A stretch of 64,000 nucleotides of DNA from Rhodocytophaga aerolata (GCF_030503435.1 NZ_JAUKPO010000012.1:1-64000); one strand, 5' to 3'. Shown: positions 24,049 through 34,382, numbered from the stretch's first letter. Made by a program: numbers and translations. The notes: generated from the sequence alone by a model not told the origin.

Positions 24049-25419
24049 TTATTTACTGACTTTTTGATCAAGTGTCAGGGTCTTCTTACGGGTTTCTATC
24101 CGTTGAATTAAATGTGTGCCTACTTTGCGGCCCATTATTATACCATCTTCAATAGCAGAACGGTAATGTATTCCGCCATATAACCGGCTAATGGCGGCTT
24201 CTTCAGAAGCCTGAATAAATGAATTAAACTCGCGTGGAGGCAGCCCAAAATCCATCTCCGTAGAATCTACAAAGGTAAAATTATCTCCATACAAATCAGT
24301 AAGTGCCACAGCCGCAGCAGATGAAATAACACTATGACCACTTGGATATTCTGGGAATGGAGGGGTAGTCAGCATAGGTTGCCAGGTTTCGTCCAGATGC
24401 TGATTAATTACTGTTTCCGGGCGGATTAATTTACTGCGGTATTTTTCATCCCAGCAACTGATAAAGCCATCTGCCAGGGCCAGAGATACGATGGCATAGG
24501 TTTCGGCCGATTGCAGAAAATCAGCCTTTGCTTTGCGGCAGGTAAGAGCTGCAATTCCTATCCAATGTCCTCCTGGCGATATCTTTTTCTTGCCAAACAT
24601 AAAATGGCCGGTGTGCTCTATATTAAACGGATTACAGTCCCAGAAATTAGCTATCTCTTTCTGTTCTTCACTAAGCTTGCTAGTGGTTTCATATACCTCT
24701 TTCAGTTCTTTATAAAATTTGCTCGTGCTATCGAGGCTGTACACAGGTAATTGTTGGGCTTTAAACTGGCTGCAGGAATCTAATACAAACGTCCGGATGC
24801 TGTTCCAGTGGGGTTCAATGGCATCCATATAATCGGGAGGGGTAGGAACCCAGGTACCCGGCAGGTTAGTAACCGTATACCGCTCAAAGCCTCTGGACTC
24901 TTTGTATTTATCTTTAGCCGCCCAGGCAAGTACAGCTTCTGCCACTTGCTGCCCATACGCAATAGAGTTTTTATATACCTCCTTTGGCATACCAGTGTCT
25001 TTAAACTCTTTGAGAATTTCCTGTTCAAAAGCTTCTATCTTTTCTTCCGAAAAAGTTAGGGTTCTGCCAACGGTTAATAAGGCTTTCACACTGGCCAGAG
25101 GAAAACAATATTCCAGCCCGGGAGACACAGCAGGCATCTGCTCTAATCCTTTTAACTGCCCAACCATAGACTTGTACTCTTGCTGATTAGGCAATAAAGC
25201 TTCATAGGCAGCAATACTGGCATAGGTATAAATGCGGCTGGCTACGGGAGGCGAAAAAATATCATATACGATAACATCGGTCAGTTTTTTTACAGACCGG
25301 TGGAGGAAAGCCGGATTATTGGCTTTGGCACGGTATTCACCGGTATTTTGCTGGCAGCTGACTGGCACAAAAATCAGCATGGCAAGAAGCAGGAAGTAGG
25401 TGTAATGCTTTATCCTCAT
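24049..25419 (-). CDS. Vanadium-dependent haloperoxidase-like / PAP2 superfamily lipoprotein
   Basis: 456 residues with a lipobox (VPVSC) near residue 22, so it is probably anchored in the envelope. The three vanadate/phosphate-binding motifs are visible: K326-x6-R333-P334 (KYRSKLIRP), PSGH (S360, G361, H362), and SR-x5-H (S411, R412, H418) in ISRLYGGIHYRSAIEDG. Motif order and spacing fit the bacterial vanadium chloroperoxidase-like branch of the PAP2 superfamily. Whether it oxidises halides or acts as a phosphatase cannot be decided from sequence. Monocistronic, with its own terminator. Confidence 0.9.
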   Translation of the reverse strand: MRIKHYTYFLLLAMLIFVPVSCQQNTGEYRAKANNPAFLHRSVKKLTDVIVYDIFSPPVASRIYTYASIAAYEALLPNQQEYKSMVGQLKGLEQMPAVSPGLEYCFPLASVKALLTVGRTLTFSEEKIEAFEQEILKEFKDTGMPKEVYKNSIAYGQQVAEAVLAWAAKDKYKESRGFERYTVTNLPGTWVPTPPDYMDAIEPHWNSIRTFVLDSCSQFKAQQLPVYSLDSTSKFYKELKEVYETTSKLSEEQKEIANFWDCNPFNIEHTGHFMFGKKKISPGGHWIGIAALTCRKAKADFLQSAETYAIVSLALADGFISCWDEKYRSKLIRPETVINQHLDETWQPMLTTPPFPEYPSGHSVISSAAAVALTDLYGDNFTFVDSTEMDFGLPPREFNSFIQASEEAAISRLYGGIHYRSAIEDGIIMGRKVGTHLIQRIETRKKTLTLDQKVSK

Positions 25420-25518
25420 ACAATCGGGTATTTTAACAGCTAACCTTGTGATAGATGGTATTTGCAGGAACTCACAACGGGGTTATAATAATTATTCTAT
25501 TTTACTTTACAAAAATAC

Positions 25519-25549
25519 AAAAAAAAGCCGGGTATAGAAAATACCCGGC
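25519..25549 (-). terminator. Intrinsic terminator of the PBP1A gene
   Basis: The 9-bp stem GCCGGGTAT / ATACCCGGC with a 5-base loop is followed on the minus strand by TTTTTT. Confidence 0.92.
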
Positions 25550-25573
25550 ACCTGAATTACGTCTATATAAGCC

Positions 25574-28078
25574 TTAGTTATCTTTAGATTGTCTTTTACG
25601 TTTTCTCTCTTCCCGCCGCTTTTTACGTTCTTCTTTCTTTTGCTCTTTGGCAGCTTTTTCTTCCTGTTTCCGCTGCTCTCTGGCTATTCTTTCTTCTTCA
25701 GCTCTTTTCTTATCTTCTTCACTCCGGTTCCGTACATTCAGAATATTATCCAGCAAGCGGTCTACAAAAGTTTCCGCAGTGGAGGAATCTTCAATATAAG
25801 CTTCACAAGACAAACGTTCTTCCAATTCTACAGGTAATACAGGAAAGCGGTCTGATCCATTGGCTTTATAAACTTTTTTCTGGCTTACAGCTTTCATGTA
25901 ATCTGCCCATACTGGTAAGGCCGTAGCTGCGCCACCTCCCAAACTTAACGTGCGGAAGCGTACAGAGGGGTGTTCCCCTCCTACCCATACGCCGGTAACC
26001 AGCTTGGGTGTAAAGCCAATAAACCAACCATCTGTCTGATCTTGGGTTGTACCGGTTTTTCCGGCTATGTCCATGGTTAGTCCGAACTGCGATCTAATTC
26101 TGGCGGCGCTTCCTTCGTTTACTACAGCCTGCATCAGCTTGGTTACCAATAAAGCTGTTTCTTCAGAAAAAGCTTTCACTGGAGCCGCGGGCTTATATTT
26201 TCTGATAGTTTTGCCCCGTCTGTCATTAATTTGAAGAATATATACCGGCTCTATACTTTTTCCTCCGTTAGCAATGGTTGCATAAGCACTTACCATCTCC
26301 AGTAAAGAAATATTAGCCGCTCCTAAGGCTAGTGCCGGTACTTTGGGCAGGTCAGACTTAATACCCATCCGCTGCGCCAGTTGAATGGTAGGCTCAATAC
26401 CTGTTTCCATAATTAACTGGGCCGAAATTGTATTTACAGAATTAGCTAATGCTCCCCGCATGGAATATTCTCCCCCATACTGGCCATCTGCATTGCGGGG
26501 TGTCCAGTTTTCGTACTGCGCGTAGGTTACTTGTTGATTGGGGAAAAAATCGCAGGGGCCAATGCCTTTTTCCAGGGCAGCTGCATATACTATGGGTTTA
26601 AAGGTAGAACCCACTTGCCGTTTAGACCGCACATGGTCATATTGGAACTCCTCGTGGCTGATGCCGCCTACCCAAGCCCGTACAAAGCCACTACCTGGTT
26701 CAATAGATACTAAGCCTGTATTTAAAAACTTCTGGTAATACCGGATGGAGTCCAGTGGGCTTATAGTTTTTTCGATGGGCTTTTCCCAGCTGAACAGGCG
26801 CATAGGAATGGGCTTTTCAAAAATTTCTCTGATCTCTTCTTCAGAATAACCTTCTTCCATCAGCATTTTATACCGCTTCGACTGCCTCATGGCGTTCTGT
26901 ATTACTTGCTCATCGCCTTGCCAGGGGTTGCGTCCTTTCCAGTGAGCATTAAATACTTTTTGTAAGGCAGCCATTCTCCTGGCCACAGCTTTTTCTGCTT
27001 CCGCCTGCATACCTGAGTGGATGGAGGTGTAAATCTTTAATCCATCGGTGTATAAATTGTACGGCTGTCCATTTTCTTTACGTGTATTTTCACACCATCT
27101 GGCTAATTCCTGCCGTAGCTGCTCTCTGAAATAAGGAGCCAAGCCATCGTTGTGGTCTTTAAAAGAGTATTTAATCGTTAGCGGTAGATTCTTTAACGAA
27201 TCGGCTTTGTTTTGAGGCAGATAGCCATATTTCACCATTTGCTGCAACACTACATTACGCCGTTGCCTGGACCGGTCCGGGTAGAGCCGGGGGTTATAGG
27301 AAGTAGTTGCTTTTAGCATGCCTATTAGAACAGCTCCTTCTTCCGGTTTTAAATCGCTTGCTTGTTTACTGAAAAACCGGTCAGCCGCCCGCTCGATCCC
27401 AAAAATATTCTCTCCCATAGGTACGGTATTGAGGTAGAGTTCTACTATTTCCTTTTTGGAGTAAACTTCCTCCAGGCGGCGGGCAGTGATAATCTCTTTA
27501 AACTTATTAATAGGGGTGCTGAAAAAGCGGTACCGGCGGCGTGGGAACAGGTTTTTTGCCAGTTGCTGGCTAATGGTACTTCCTCCACCGGAACTTTCAT
27601 TACCTAAGATTAATGATTTAAAGAACACCCTGAACATACTCCTCGAATCGACACCATTATGCGAGTAAAAACGGGCATCTTCGGTAGCTACTAAGGCATT
27701 GATGGCATCTGGTGCAATACGGCTGTAGGGAATATTGGTACGGTCTTGAATAAAATAACGGCCAAGCAATACACTATCGGCAGAGTATACCTCTGAGGCG
27801 GTGCTGTTTTGCAATTCTTTTAACTGGCTCTGGCTGGGTATGTGTCCGAATAATCCTGCATATACCGATATATAAAACAGAATAAAGGTAGCTACAAAAA
27901 ATAAAAACATTTTTCCGCCTAGTTTCAGCAGGTAAACAGCATCTGCCCGCCCTCGTTTCCGCCAGCTATAGTTTTTAAGTGCACGAATTTTTTGTTGCCA
28001 GTAAAGCTTGGTAAATACCGGCCTTTTCCTGAATGTAGTCAGTGTATGTTTAAATCTGGTATTTTGTATCTTTTTCAC
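25574..28078 (-). CDS. Penicillin-binding protein 1A (bifunctional transglycosylase/transpeptidase)
   Basis: Class A PBP, 834 residues, that polymerises and cross-links peptidoglycan. A single transmembrane segment lies at residues 56-77. The GT51 domain carries the catalytic Glu133 in TEDARFYSHNG and GGSTISQQLAKNL (165-177). The transpeptidase domain has S491-T-F-K494, SVN (547-549) and K674-TGTT. The C-terminal tail (about 780-834) is a highly charged Lys/Glu/Arg-rich coiled segment. The start is GTG; no in-frame ATG lies before residue 57, which is already in the membrane segment. Confidence 0.95.
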   Translation of the reverse strand: MKKIQNTRFKHTLTTFRKRPVFTKLYWQQKIRALKNYSWRKRGRADAVYLLKLGGKMFLFFVATFILFYISVYAGLFGHIPSQSQLKELQNSTASEVYSADSVLLGRYFIQDRTNIPYSRIAPDAINALVATEDARFYSHNGVDSRSMFRVFFKSLILGNESSGGGSTISQQLAKNLFPRRRYRFFSTPINKFKEIITARRLEEVYSKKEIVELYLNTVPMGENIFGIERAADRFFSKQASDLKPEEGAVLIGMLKATTSYNPRLYPDRSRQRRNVVLQQMVKYGYLPQNKADSLKNLPLTIKYSFKDHNDGLAPYFREQLRQELARWCENTRKENGQPYNLYTDGLKIYTSIHSGMQAEAEKAVARRMAALQKVFNAHWKGRNPWQGDEQVIQNAMRQSKRYKMLMEEGYSEEEIREIFEKPIPMRLFSWEKPIEKTISPLDSIRYYQKFLNTGLVSIEPGSGFVRAWVGGISHEEFQYDHVRSKRQVGSTFKPIVYAAALEKGIGPCDFFPNQQVTYAQYENWTPRNADGQYGGEYSMRGALANSVNTISAQLIMETGIEPTIQLAQRMGIKSDLPKVPALALGAANISLLEMVSAYATIANGGKSIEPVYILQINDRRGKTIRKYKPAAPVKAFSEETALLVTKLMQAVVNEGSAARIRSQFGLTMDIAGKTGTTQDQTDGWFIGFTPKLVTGVWVGGEHPSVRFRTLSLGGGAATALPVWADYMKAVSQKKVYKANGSDRFPVLPVELEERLSCEAYIEDSSTAETFVDRLLDNILNVRNRSEEDKKRAEEERIAREQRKQEEKAAKEQKKEERKKRREERKRKRQSKDN

Positions 28079-28239
28079 ACGTTTATGTTCTCCATAGTTT
28101 TATACGATACTAGGCTTGGTATAAGTTAAGTAAAAATAGAAAGCCGCCACACCTAGGTAACAGATAGGTATGTAGAGAACATACAGAAGCAGATTAGTAA
28201 AAACAGTGTTCTTCCATAATCAGTTCTCCTTATCCAAGT

Positions 28240-28270
28240 TGGTATACTTTTCAACAAAACCTGTAATTTG
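28240..28270 (+). promoter_or_regulatory. Candidate promoter of the PhoD-like gene
   Basis: TTG (28240-28242) and TAATTTG (28264-28270) are separated by 21 bases, with the -7 element 24 bases before the ATG. The -7 element is one base shorter than TAnnTTTG, so this is tentative. Confidence 0.3.
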
Positions 28271-28294
28271 CACCGCATTTAGCCTGCATCTACT

Positions 28295-29626
28295 ATGAAA
28301 AAGCACGTATACCTGTTCGCTTACTTTCTTATTTTCCTGAATATAACTACGTATGCCCAGGCGTCTCTTCTACAAGCCGGCCCCATGGTAGGCTATTCTG
28401 AAATGGTAGAAGTGGCGCTATGGGTACAAACAACAAAGCCTGCCAAAGTAAAGTTTATGTACTGGGAGACTGCCGCTCCACAACAAAAGCGATCCACAGA
28501 AGAAGTAACGACTACTCAGGAAAAAGCTTTTACCGCCCTTGTAAAAGCCGATCAACTGCAACCCGGAAAGAAATACACTTATGAACTCTATATAAATGGC
28601 AACTCAGTAAAACGGCCTTATCCCTTACAGTTCCAGAGCCAGACGTTATGGCAATGGCGTAGCGATCCGCCCGAGTTTACCTTTGCTATGGGAAGCTGTG
28701 CCTATATTAATGAACCGGAGGTAGACCGGCCTGGCAAACCCTATGGCAGCGGCTATGAAATTTTTACTACCATCCACCAGCAGAAACCAGATTTTATGCT
28801 CTGGATGGGCGATAATACGTATTTACGGGAAGTAGACTGGAATACCCGTTCTGGAATTTTACACCGTTATACTCATACACGGGCTACGAAGGAACTGCAG
28901 CCCCTTTTGGGCTCTATTCACCATTATGCCACCTGGGACGACCACGACTTTGGTCCTGACAATGCTGACAGAAGTTTCTGGAATAAAGAGATTACAAAAG
29001 AGGCTTTTAAGCTTTTCTGGGCAAATCCTAATTATGCCTCCGGTGAGAAGGAAGGTATTTATGGCACTTTTCAGTGGAACGACGTACAATTTTTTCTACT
29101 GGATAACCGCTATTATAAAACGCCTAATCACAATTTCCTGGGAAAACGCACCCTTTTGGGAGCCGATCAGTTACAGTGGCTTATCGATGCCTTAATATTC
29201 AGTAAGGCTACGTTCAAGTTTATTGTTATTGGCAACCAGGTAATAAATCCTACAAAGCTGGAAGACAGTTATACCTTTTATCCGGAAGAAAAAGAAGAAC
29301 TACTAAAAGCTATCCGGCAGGCAAACATTCCCGGAGTTGTTTTTCTGGATGGCGACCGGCACCACAGTGTGCTGATGAAGATGGATAGAGAGGGCACCTA
29401 TCCCTTATATGACCTAACCGTTTCTCCCCTGACAGCTGGGGTTGCCAAACCATGGCCTGAAGAAGATCTGTCATTGATGGTTCCAAACACTATGTTTATT
29501 GAGCATAATTTTGCCTTGCTTTCGGTTAAAGGGCCACGTACCGATAGAGTGCTTACCATCCGCCTGATGAACGACAAAGGAACAGAAGTGTGGAGCAAAG
29601 AGATTAAAGCAAGTGAATTGAAATAA
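28295..29626 (+). CDS. PhoD-like alkaline phosphatase/phosphodiesterase
   Basis: Exported metallophosphoesterase of the PhoD family, 443 residues including a signal peptide (residues 1-22). A PhoD_N-like beta domain (about 25-120) is followed by the catalytic domain with MGSCAYINE, WMGDNTYLREVDW, ATWDDHDFGPDNADRSFWNK and FLDGDRHHSVLM, which carry the Asp, Asn and His metal ligands. The family hydrolyses phosphomonoesters or diesters outside the cytoplasm. It is a single gene with no pho-regulon partner in sight. Confidence 0.93.
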   Translation: MKKHVYLFAYFLIFLNITTYAQASLLQAGPMVGYSEMVEVALWVQTTKPAKVKFMYWETAAPQQKRSTEEVTTTQEKAFTALVKADQLQPGKKYTYELYINGNSVKRPYPLQFQSQTLWQWRSDPPEFTFAMGSCAYINEPEVDRPGKPYGSGYEIFTTIHQQKPDFMLWMGDNTYLREVDWNTRSGILHRYTHTRATKELQPLLGSIHHYATWDDHDFGPDNADRSFWNKEITKEAFKLFWANPNYASGEKEGIYGTFQWNDVQFFLLDNRYYKTPNHNFLGKRTLLGADQLQWLIDALIFSKATFKFIVIGNQVINPTKLEDSYTFYPEEKEELLKAIRQANIPGVVFLDGDRHHSVLMKMDREGTYPLYDLTVSPLTAGVAKPWPEEDLSLMVPNTMFIEHNFALLSVKGPRTDRVLTIRLMNDKGTEVWSKEIKASELK

Positions 29627-29829
29627 ATTTATCCGCTTTATTAGGGAGGTAATGTTACAGAAATTATAACCTACATTCATGGTTCATCAGCCGATTCGTC
29701 CATTCCATCATAATTTTACTTTGAAATATCATAATTCGTGTTATTTAATGTAACTTTATAAAAGTCTACTGTTAGCCTGCTTCCAATACTGTTATTCAGC
29801 ACTAACCTCAGGATTCTATTTATATACCT

Positions 29830-31143
29830 ATGGGCAAAATATTATTGATTTTACAGCGTGAATATCTGGTTCGAGTTAAAAAAAAGTCGTTTATCATCAT
29901 GACTATCCTGGGGCCTCTGCTCATTGGAGGTTTGTATGCGACTGTAATATACCTGGCAGTTTCTGAAGGCGGTAGTGATAAACGGACCATTGCGTTTATC
30001 GATGAAAGCGGATTATTCAATAATACTTTTGAAAGTGGTCGCAACCTGACATTTATTCCAGCAGTTGCTTCTCTGGAACAGGCCAAGAAAGAAGTACTGG
30101 CCGAAGACTATTATGCGTTAATTTATATCCCAAAAATAGATATTAACAGTCCGCAGGGTATCCGCATGTATTCCAAAAAAGGAATTAGCCTGGAGGTACA
30201 AGGCACGGTAGAACGGGCATTGAAAAGAGCCATAGAAGATAAAAAATTAATGGATGCCGGGATTGATAAGCAAATACTGAAAAATATCGAAACTAATGTA
30301 GCTATTTCTACCCTTAACCTGAGCGAAGATGAAGGCGAAAAAGGAAGTAGTTCTGGTACTGCCACGGCTGTGGGTTTTGCAGCAGCATTCATCATTTATT
30401 TATCTATCTTCATTTATGGAGTACAGGTCATGCGGGGAGTAATTGAAGAAAAAACGAACCGGATTGTGGAAGTAATTATTTCTTCCATCAAACCGTTTCA
30501 GCTGATGCTGGGAAAGATTTTAGGAATTGCTTTGGTTGGCCTTACCCAATTTCTGATATGGATTATATTCAGCTTACTTATCAGCACCACTGCCCTGTCT
30601 ATATTGGGAACAGACAAACTTCAGGACGAACGTGTAAAAGCCGCTATGCAGCCCAATATGCCAGCTGGCGACCAGGTTCCGGCCATGGTTACTAATTTTG
30701 AATCTGCCATTGCCACAATTAATTTTCCGCTGATCTTATCCTGCTTTCTGTTTTATTTTCTGGGAGGTTACTTAATTTATAGTGCCTTATTTGCTGCCAT
30801 TGGCGCCGCGGCCGACAGTGAGACCGATACGCAGCAATTTATGTTTCCGATTACTATTCCGTTGATACTCTCTTTTGTGTTGGCACAGTTTGTAATTCAG
30901 AATCCGGATGGCAGTATGGCTTTCTGGTTGTCTATGATTCCGCTGACTTCGCCTATTATAATGATGGTACGTATTCCATTTGGTGTACCTCCTATTGAAC
31001 TGGTTGCTTCTATGGTCTTATTATTGGGTGGTTTTTTAGGCATCACCTGGGTAGCTGCCCGTATTTACCGCGTAGGCATTCTGATGTATGGCAAAAAAGT
31101 AAACTATAAAGAACTGGCCAAGTGGGTATTATATAAGGTCTGA
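29830..31143 (+). CDS. ABC-2 type transporter permease (NatB/YhaP-like)
   Basis: Membrane subunit of an ABC exporter, 437 residues. One N-terminal transmembrane segment (about residues 20-43) is followed by a large extracytoplasmic domain to about residue 180, then five further membrane segments. The conserved GVIEEKTNRIVEVIISSIKPFQLMLGKILGI segment marks the ABC-2 permease core (NatB/YhaP branch). The matching ATPase is not adjacent on either side, so it must be encoded elsewhere. Substrate unknown. Confidence 0.9.
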   Translation: MGKILLILQREYLVRVKKKSFIIMTILGPLLIGGLYATVIYLAVSEGGSDKRTIAFIDESGLFNNTFESGRNLTFIPAVASLEQAKKEVLAEDYYALIYIPKIDINSPQGIRMYSKKGISLEVQGTVERALKRAIEDKKLMDAGIDKQILKNIETNVAISTLNLSEDEGEKGSSSGTATAVGFAAAFIIYLSIFIYGVQVMRGVIEEKTNRIVEVIISSIKPFQLMLGKILGIALVGLTQFLIWIIFSLLISTTALSILGTDKLQDERVKAAMQPNMPAGDQVPAMVTNFESAIATINFPLILSCFLFYFLGGYLIYSALFAAIGAAADSETDTQQFMFPITIPLILSFVLAQFVIQNPDGSMAFWLSMIPLTSPIIMMVRIPFGVPPIELVASMVLLLGGFLGITWVAARIYRVGILMYGKKVNYKELAKWVLYKV

Positions 31144-31354
31144 TAAAATTAATTGTACCCGGCTATACCGCTGCCAGTACACCTGAGTATTCTAAGCTCG
31201 ATAGCTATTGTTTTTCATGAACATAATTTTGTAGCTAACCTAGGAATTACTAGATAAAGAAATAAGAAATTCTAACAGTGATAAAGTAAGTTAATCCGCA
31301 CTTCAATGCACCTTTCCTCCTATACAGATATGTAGCATTCTCTACTTTATTTAG

Positions 31355-31362
31355 TAATTTTG
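31355..31362 (+). promoter_or_regulatory. Candidate -7 element (TAATTTTG) of the DUF2723 gene
   Basis: An exact TAnnTTTG is found 28 bases upstream of the ATG at 31391. No clear -33 TTG is visible at the expected distance. Confidence 0.4.
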
Positions 31363-31390
31363 CCAAAATTTTCATCTACTTACATACTTT

Positions 31391-34363
31391 ATGATTGATT
31401 TCAGAAAAGTCAACAATCTGACTGGCTGGGTGGTTTTTGTTATAGCTGCCATTGTTTATGGACTTACCGTAGAGCCTACTGCCAGTTTTTGGGATGTTGG
31501 CGAATTTATTGCCGTTTCTTATAAGCTGATGGTGCCTCACCCACCTGGAGCCCCTTTCTTTCTGCTGGTAAACCGGATGTTTTCTTTTCTGGCCGGAGAT
31601 GTAACTAACGTAGCCTTCTGGATGAATTTTTGTTCTGCATTGTGCAGTGCCTTCACAATACTTTTCTTATTCTGGTCTATTACGCTACTAGGCCGGAAAG
31701 TCCTTAATGTAACCTCAGATAAACTTACCTCCGCACAAACCTATATTTTAATGGGAGCTGGCGTAGTTGGTTCGCTAGCTTATACTTTCTCGGATTCGTT
31801 CTGGTTTTCAGCCGTGGAGGCAGAAGTATATGCTATGTCTTCCTTTTTCACGGCCTTTGTTTTCTGGGCTATATTAAAGTGGGAGTTAATAGAAGATGAA
31901 GCGGCTGCAAACCGCTGGCTTATACTGACGGCGTATATGGTAGGCTTATCCATAGGCGTACACTTACTGAACCTGGTAGCCATGCCTGCTTTGGCTCTTG
32001 TATATTATTATAAAAAATACAAACAACCCACCACAATGGGTGTGATAACATCCCTGCTTATCGGTGGTGTTGTAATTGTAGCTATTATGATAGGGATTAT
32101 TCCTGGCTTACCATCTTTGGCTGGCAAAATGGAAATTCTGTTTGTGAATGGATTCGGGTTACCTTTCGGATCAGGTATTATTGTATTTACGATCCTTTTC
32201 CTGGGGGCTTTGATATATGGCATTATCTATAGTGAAAGAAAACACAACGTATTATTAAATACTGCCCTCCTTTCTACTACATTTATCCTGATTGGGTACG
32301 CCTCCTATGCTATTATTCTTATTAGGGCTGAATACAACCCGCCAATTAATGAGAATAATCCAAGTGATGTGCTCACGTTTGTTTCTTACTTAAAAAGGGA
32401 GCAATACGGTGACAGACCTCTATTATACGGCCCTACCTTTGCTGCACAACTGGTAGATCAGAAGAAAGGAACGCCTAAATATATCAGAGGAGAAAACAAG
32501 TATGAGGTGTATGATTATGATTTGATCAATGAATTTGATCCGCGTGGAAACATGCTGCTGCCCCGGATTCATAGCCGTCAGCCAGGCCATACAGCCTTAT
32601 ACCGCCAGATTCTAGGCTTACGGGAAGGAGAGCGGCCAACGATGGTGCATAATATACAATTTCTGCTCACTCATCAGCTAGGGCATATGTATTGGAGGTA
32701 TTTTATGTGGAATTTTGCAGGCCGGGAAAGTGATATAGAAGGTGCCGGATGGCTTACTCCTTTCAGTTCAAGCAGAGATAATCTGCCTTTTGAACTGGCT
32801 ACCAATAAAGGCCGCAATAATTTCTATATGCTTCCCTTTATTCTGGGCCTGGCAGGCTTTCTTTTCCAATTCAGTAAGGACAAACGAAGCTTCCTAGTAC
32901 TTACCCTGCTCTTCTTCCTGACAGGTATTGCACTTATTCTATACTTGAACTCACCGCCAGTAGAACCTCGTGAACGGGATTATATTTATGTAGGTTCATT
33001 TTATGTGTTTGCTATGTGGATTGGCATAGGCGTAATGGCGGTAGCAGAACTATTTACAAACCTTATTAAGAAACCAGCTACAGGTAATATTGCCGCCTCA
33101 GTTTTATGTCTGGTTGTCCCTGGAATCATGGCAGTTGAAGGATGGGATGACCATGACCGTTCTGACCGGTATCATTCGGTGGATTCTGCCAAAAATTTAT
33201 TAAATGCTTGTGCGCCTAATGCTATCTTATTTACCGGTGGCGATAATGATACTTTCCCTCTATGGTATGTACAGGAAGTGGAAGGTTTCCGTACCGATGT
33301 GCGGGTATGTAACTTAAGTCTACTGGGTACAGACTGGTATATTCAGCAAATGAAGCGGCAAACGTATGAATCGAAACCATTGCCTATTTCTCTGGAGTAC
33401 AAAAATTATATTTCAGGTACCAACGACCAGATTCCTGTACTGGAAAACCCGAATGTAAAAGGAGGCTTACCGCTGCCTCAATACATAGATTTGGTACGTA
33501 AGAATAGCCCGGCTATTAAAGTACCTTACCGGGATGAGCAGTTGACCATTCTGCCTTCTGCTACGCTGGTACAACCCATTGACAAAGAAAAAGTACTGCA
33601 AAGCGGCCTTATTATGCCTTCCCTGCGTGATTCTTTAACAGATAGGATGATCTGGAATGTAAACAGAGGCGACTTGTTGAAACCTGACTTAATTATCCTG
33701 GATATGATAGCTACCAACAATTGGGAACGGCCTATTTATTTCTCCAGCACCTTGGCTCCTTCCAGTTATCTGAATTTAAAAGAATTTTTACAGGTAGAAG
33801 GAATGGTTTACCGTCTATTGCCTGTGAGAGTGAGTGGAGCTTCGCAAGGATATGTTAATACAGACATTATGTTTGAGAACATGATGAAAAAAATGTTCTG
33901 GCGCGAAATGGACAATGCAGATGTATATTATGATGAAAATTATCGCCGCTTCCCTATTAATGCGCGTTTGCACTTCTACCGGCTAGCTGAAACGCTGCTA
34001 GAAGAAGGCAAAACTGACAAAGCGAAAGAAGTAGCTCTACATTCGTTAAATGTATTACCAGATGCCGGAGTGCCCTTCGATGAAATGACATCCAATATGA
34101 TATCGGTGCTTATTGCTGTAGGTGAAACTAAAAAAGCGGTAGAGGTTTCGGACATTCTGGCCTCCAGGGCAAACCAAAGCCTGGAATATTATATGACAAA
34201 AGAGCCAGGCAATACGCGTGAAATCCAAACAAATTTATATATATTAAATCAGGTAGTGTCTGCTTTTAAAGATGCCGGCAAAAAAGAAGGCGACAAATAC
34301 GAAGCTATGTTTACAAAGCATTATACAAACTTCCTCAATAGCCAAGGTATGCCTGGTTCCTAA
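31391..34363 (+). CDS. DUF2723 polytopic membrane protein (glycosyltransferase-like, TMEM260 relative)
   Basis: 990 residues. The first 560 or so contain at least ten hydrophobic segments and begin with the DUF2723 signature: VEPTASFWDVGEFIAVSYKL and PHPPGAPFFLLVNRMFSFLA, with the acidic residues in the first loop typical of GT-C glycosyltransferases. The remainder is soluble and ends in helical, TPR-like repeats (about 860-930). Relatives include human TMEM260, described as a protein O-mannosyltransferase; whether the bacterial form does the same is inference. It is bounded by a strong bidirectional terminator. Confidence 0.93.
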   Translation: MIDFRKVNNLTGWVVFVIAAIVYGLTVEPTASFWDVGEFIAVSYKLMVPHPPGAPFFLLVNRMFSFLAGDVTNVAFWMNFCSALCSAFTILFLFWSITLLGRKVLNVTSDKLTSAQTYILMGAGVVGSLAYTFSDSFWFSAVEAEVYAMSSFFTAFVFWAILKWELIEDEAAANRWLILTAYMVGLSIGVHLLNLVAMPALALVYYYKKYKQPTTMGVITSLLIGGVVIVAIMIGIIPGLPSLAGKMEILFVNGFGLPFGSGIIVFTILFLGALIYGIIYSERKHNVLLNTALLSTTFILIGYASYAIILIRAEYNPPINENNPSDVLTFVSYLKREQYGDRPLLYGPTFAAQLVDQKKGTPKYIRGENKYEVYDYDLINEFDPRGNMLLPRIHSRQPGHTALYRQILGLREGERPTMVHNIQFLLTHQLGHMYWRYFMWNFAGRESDIEGAGWLTPFSSSRDNLPFELATNKGRNNFYMLPFILGLAGFLFQFSKDKRSFLVLTLLFFLTGIALILYLNSPPVEPRERDYIYVGSFYVFAMWIGIGVMAVAELFTNLIKKPATGNIAASVLCLVVPGIMAVEGWDDHDRSDRYHSVDSAKNLLNACAPNAILFTGGDNDTFPLWYVQEVEGFRTDVRVCNLSLLGTDWYIQQMKRQTYESKPLPISLEYKNYISGTNDQIPVLENPNVKGGLPLPQYIDLVRKNSPAIKVPYRDEQLTILPSATLVQPIDKEKVLQSGLIMPSLRDSLTDRMIWNVNRGDLLKPDLIILDMIATNNWERPIYFSSTLAPSSYLNLKEFLQVEGMVYRLLPVRVSGASQGYVNTDIMFENMMKKMFWREMDNADVYYDENYRRFPINARLHFYRLAETLLEEGKTDKAKEVALHSLNVLPDAGVPFDEMTSNMISVLIAVGETKKAVEVSDILASRANQSLEYYMTKEPGNTREIQTNLYILNQVVSAFKDAGKKEGDKYEAMFTKHYTNFLNSQGMPGS

Positions 34364-34382
34364 GGCTTACGCATTCACTTCA

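Noticed and set aside
23442-25419. EVE protein plus haloperoxidase-like gene as a defence island
   Set aside because: EVE domains occur with modified-base restriction enzymes, but no nuclease, methyltransferase or toxin is adjacent, and each gene has separate regulation.
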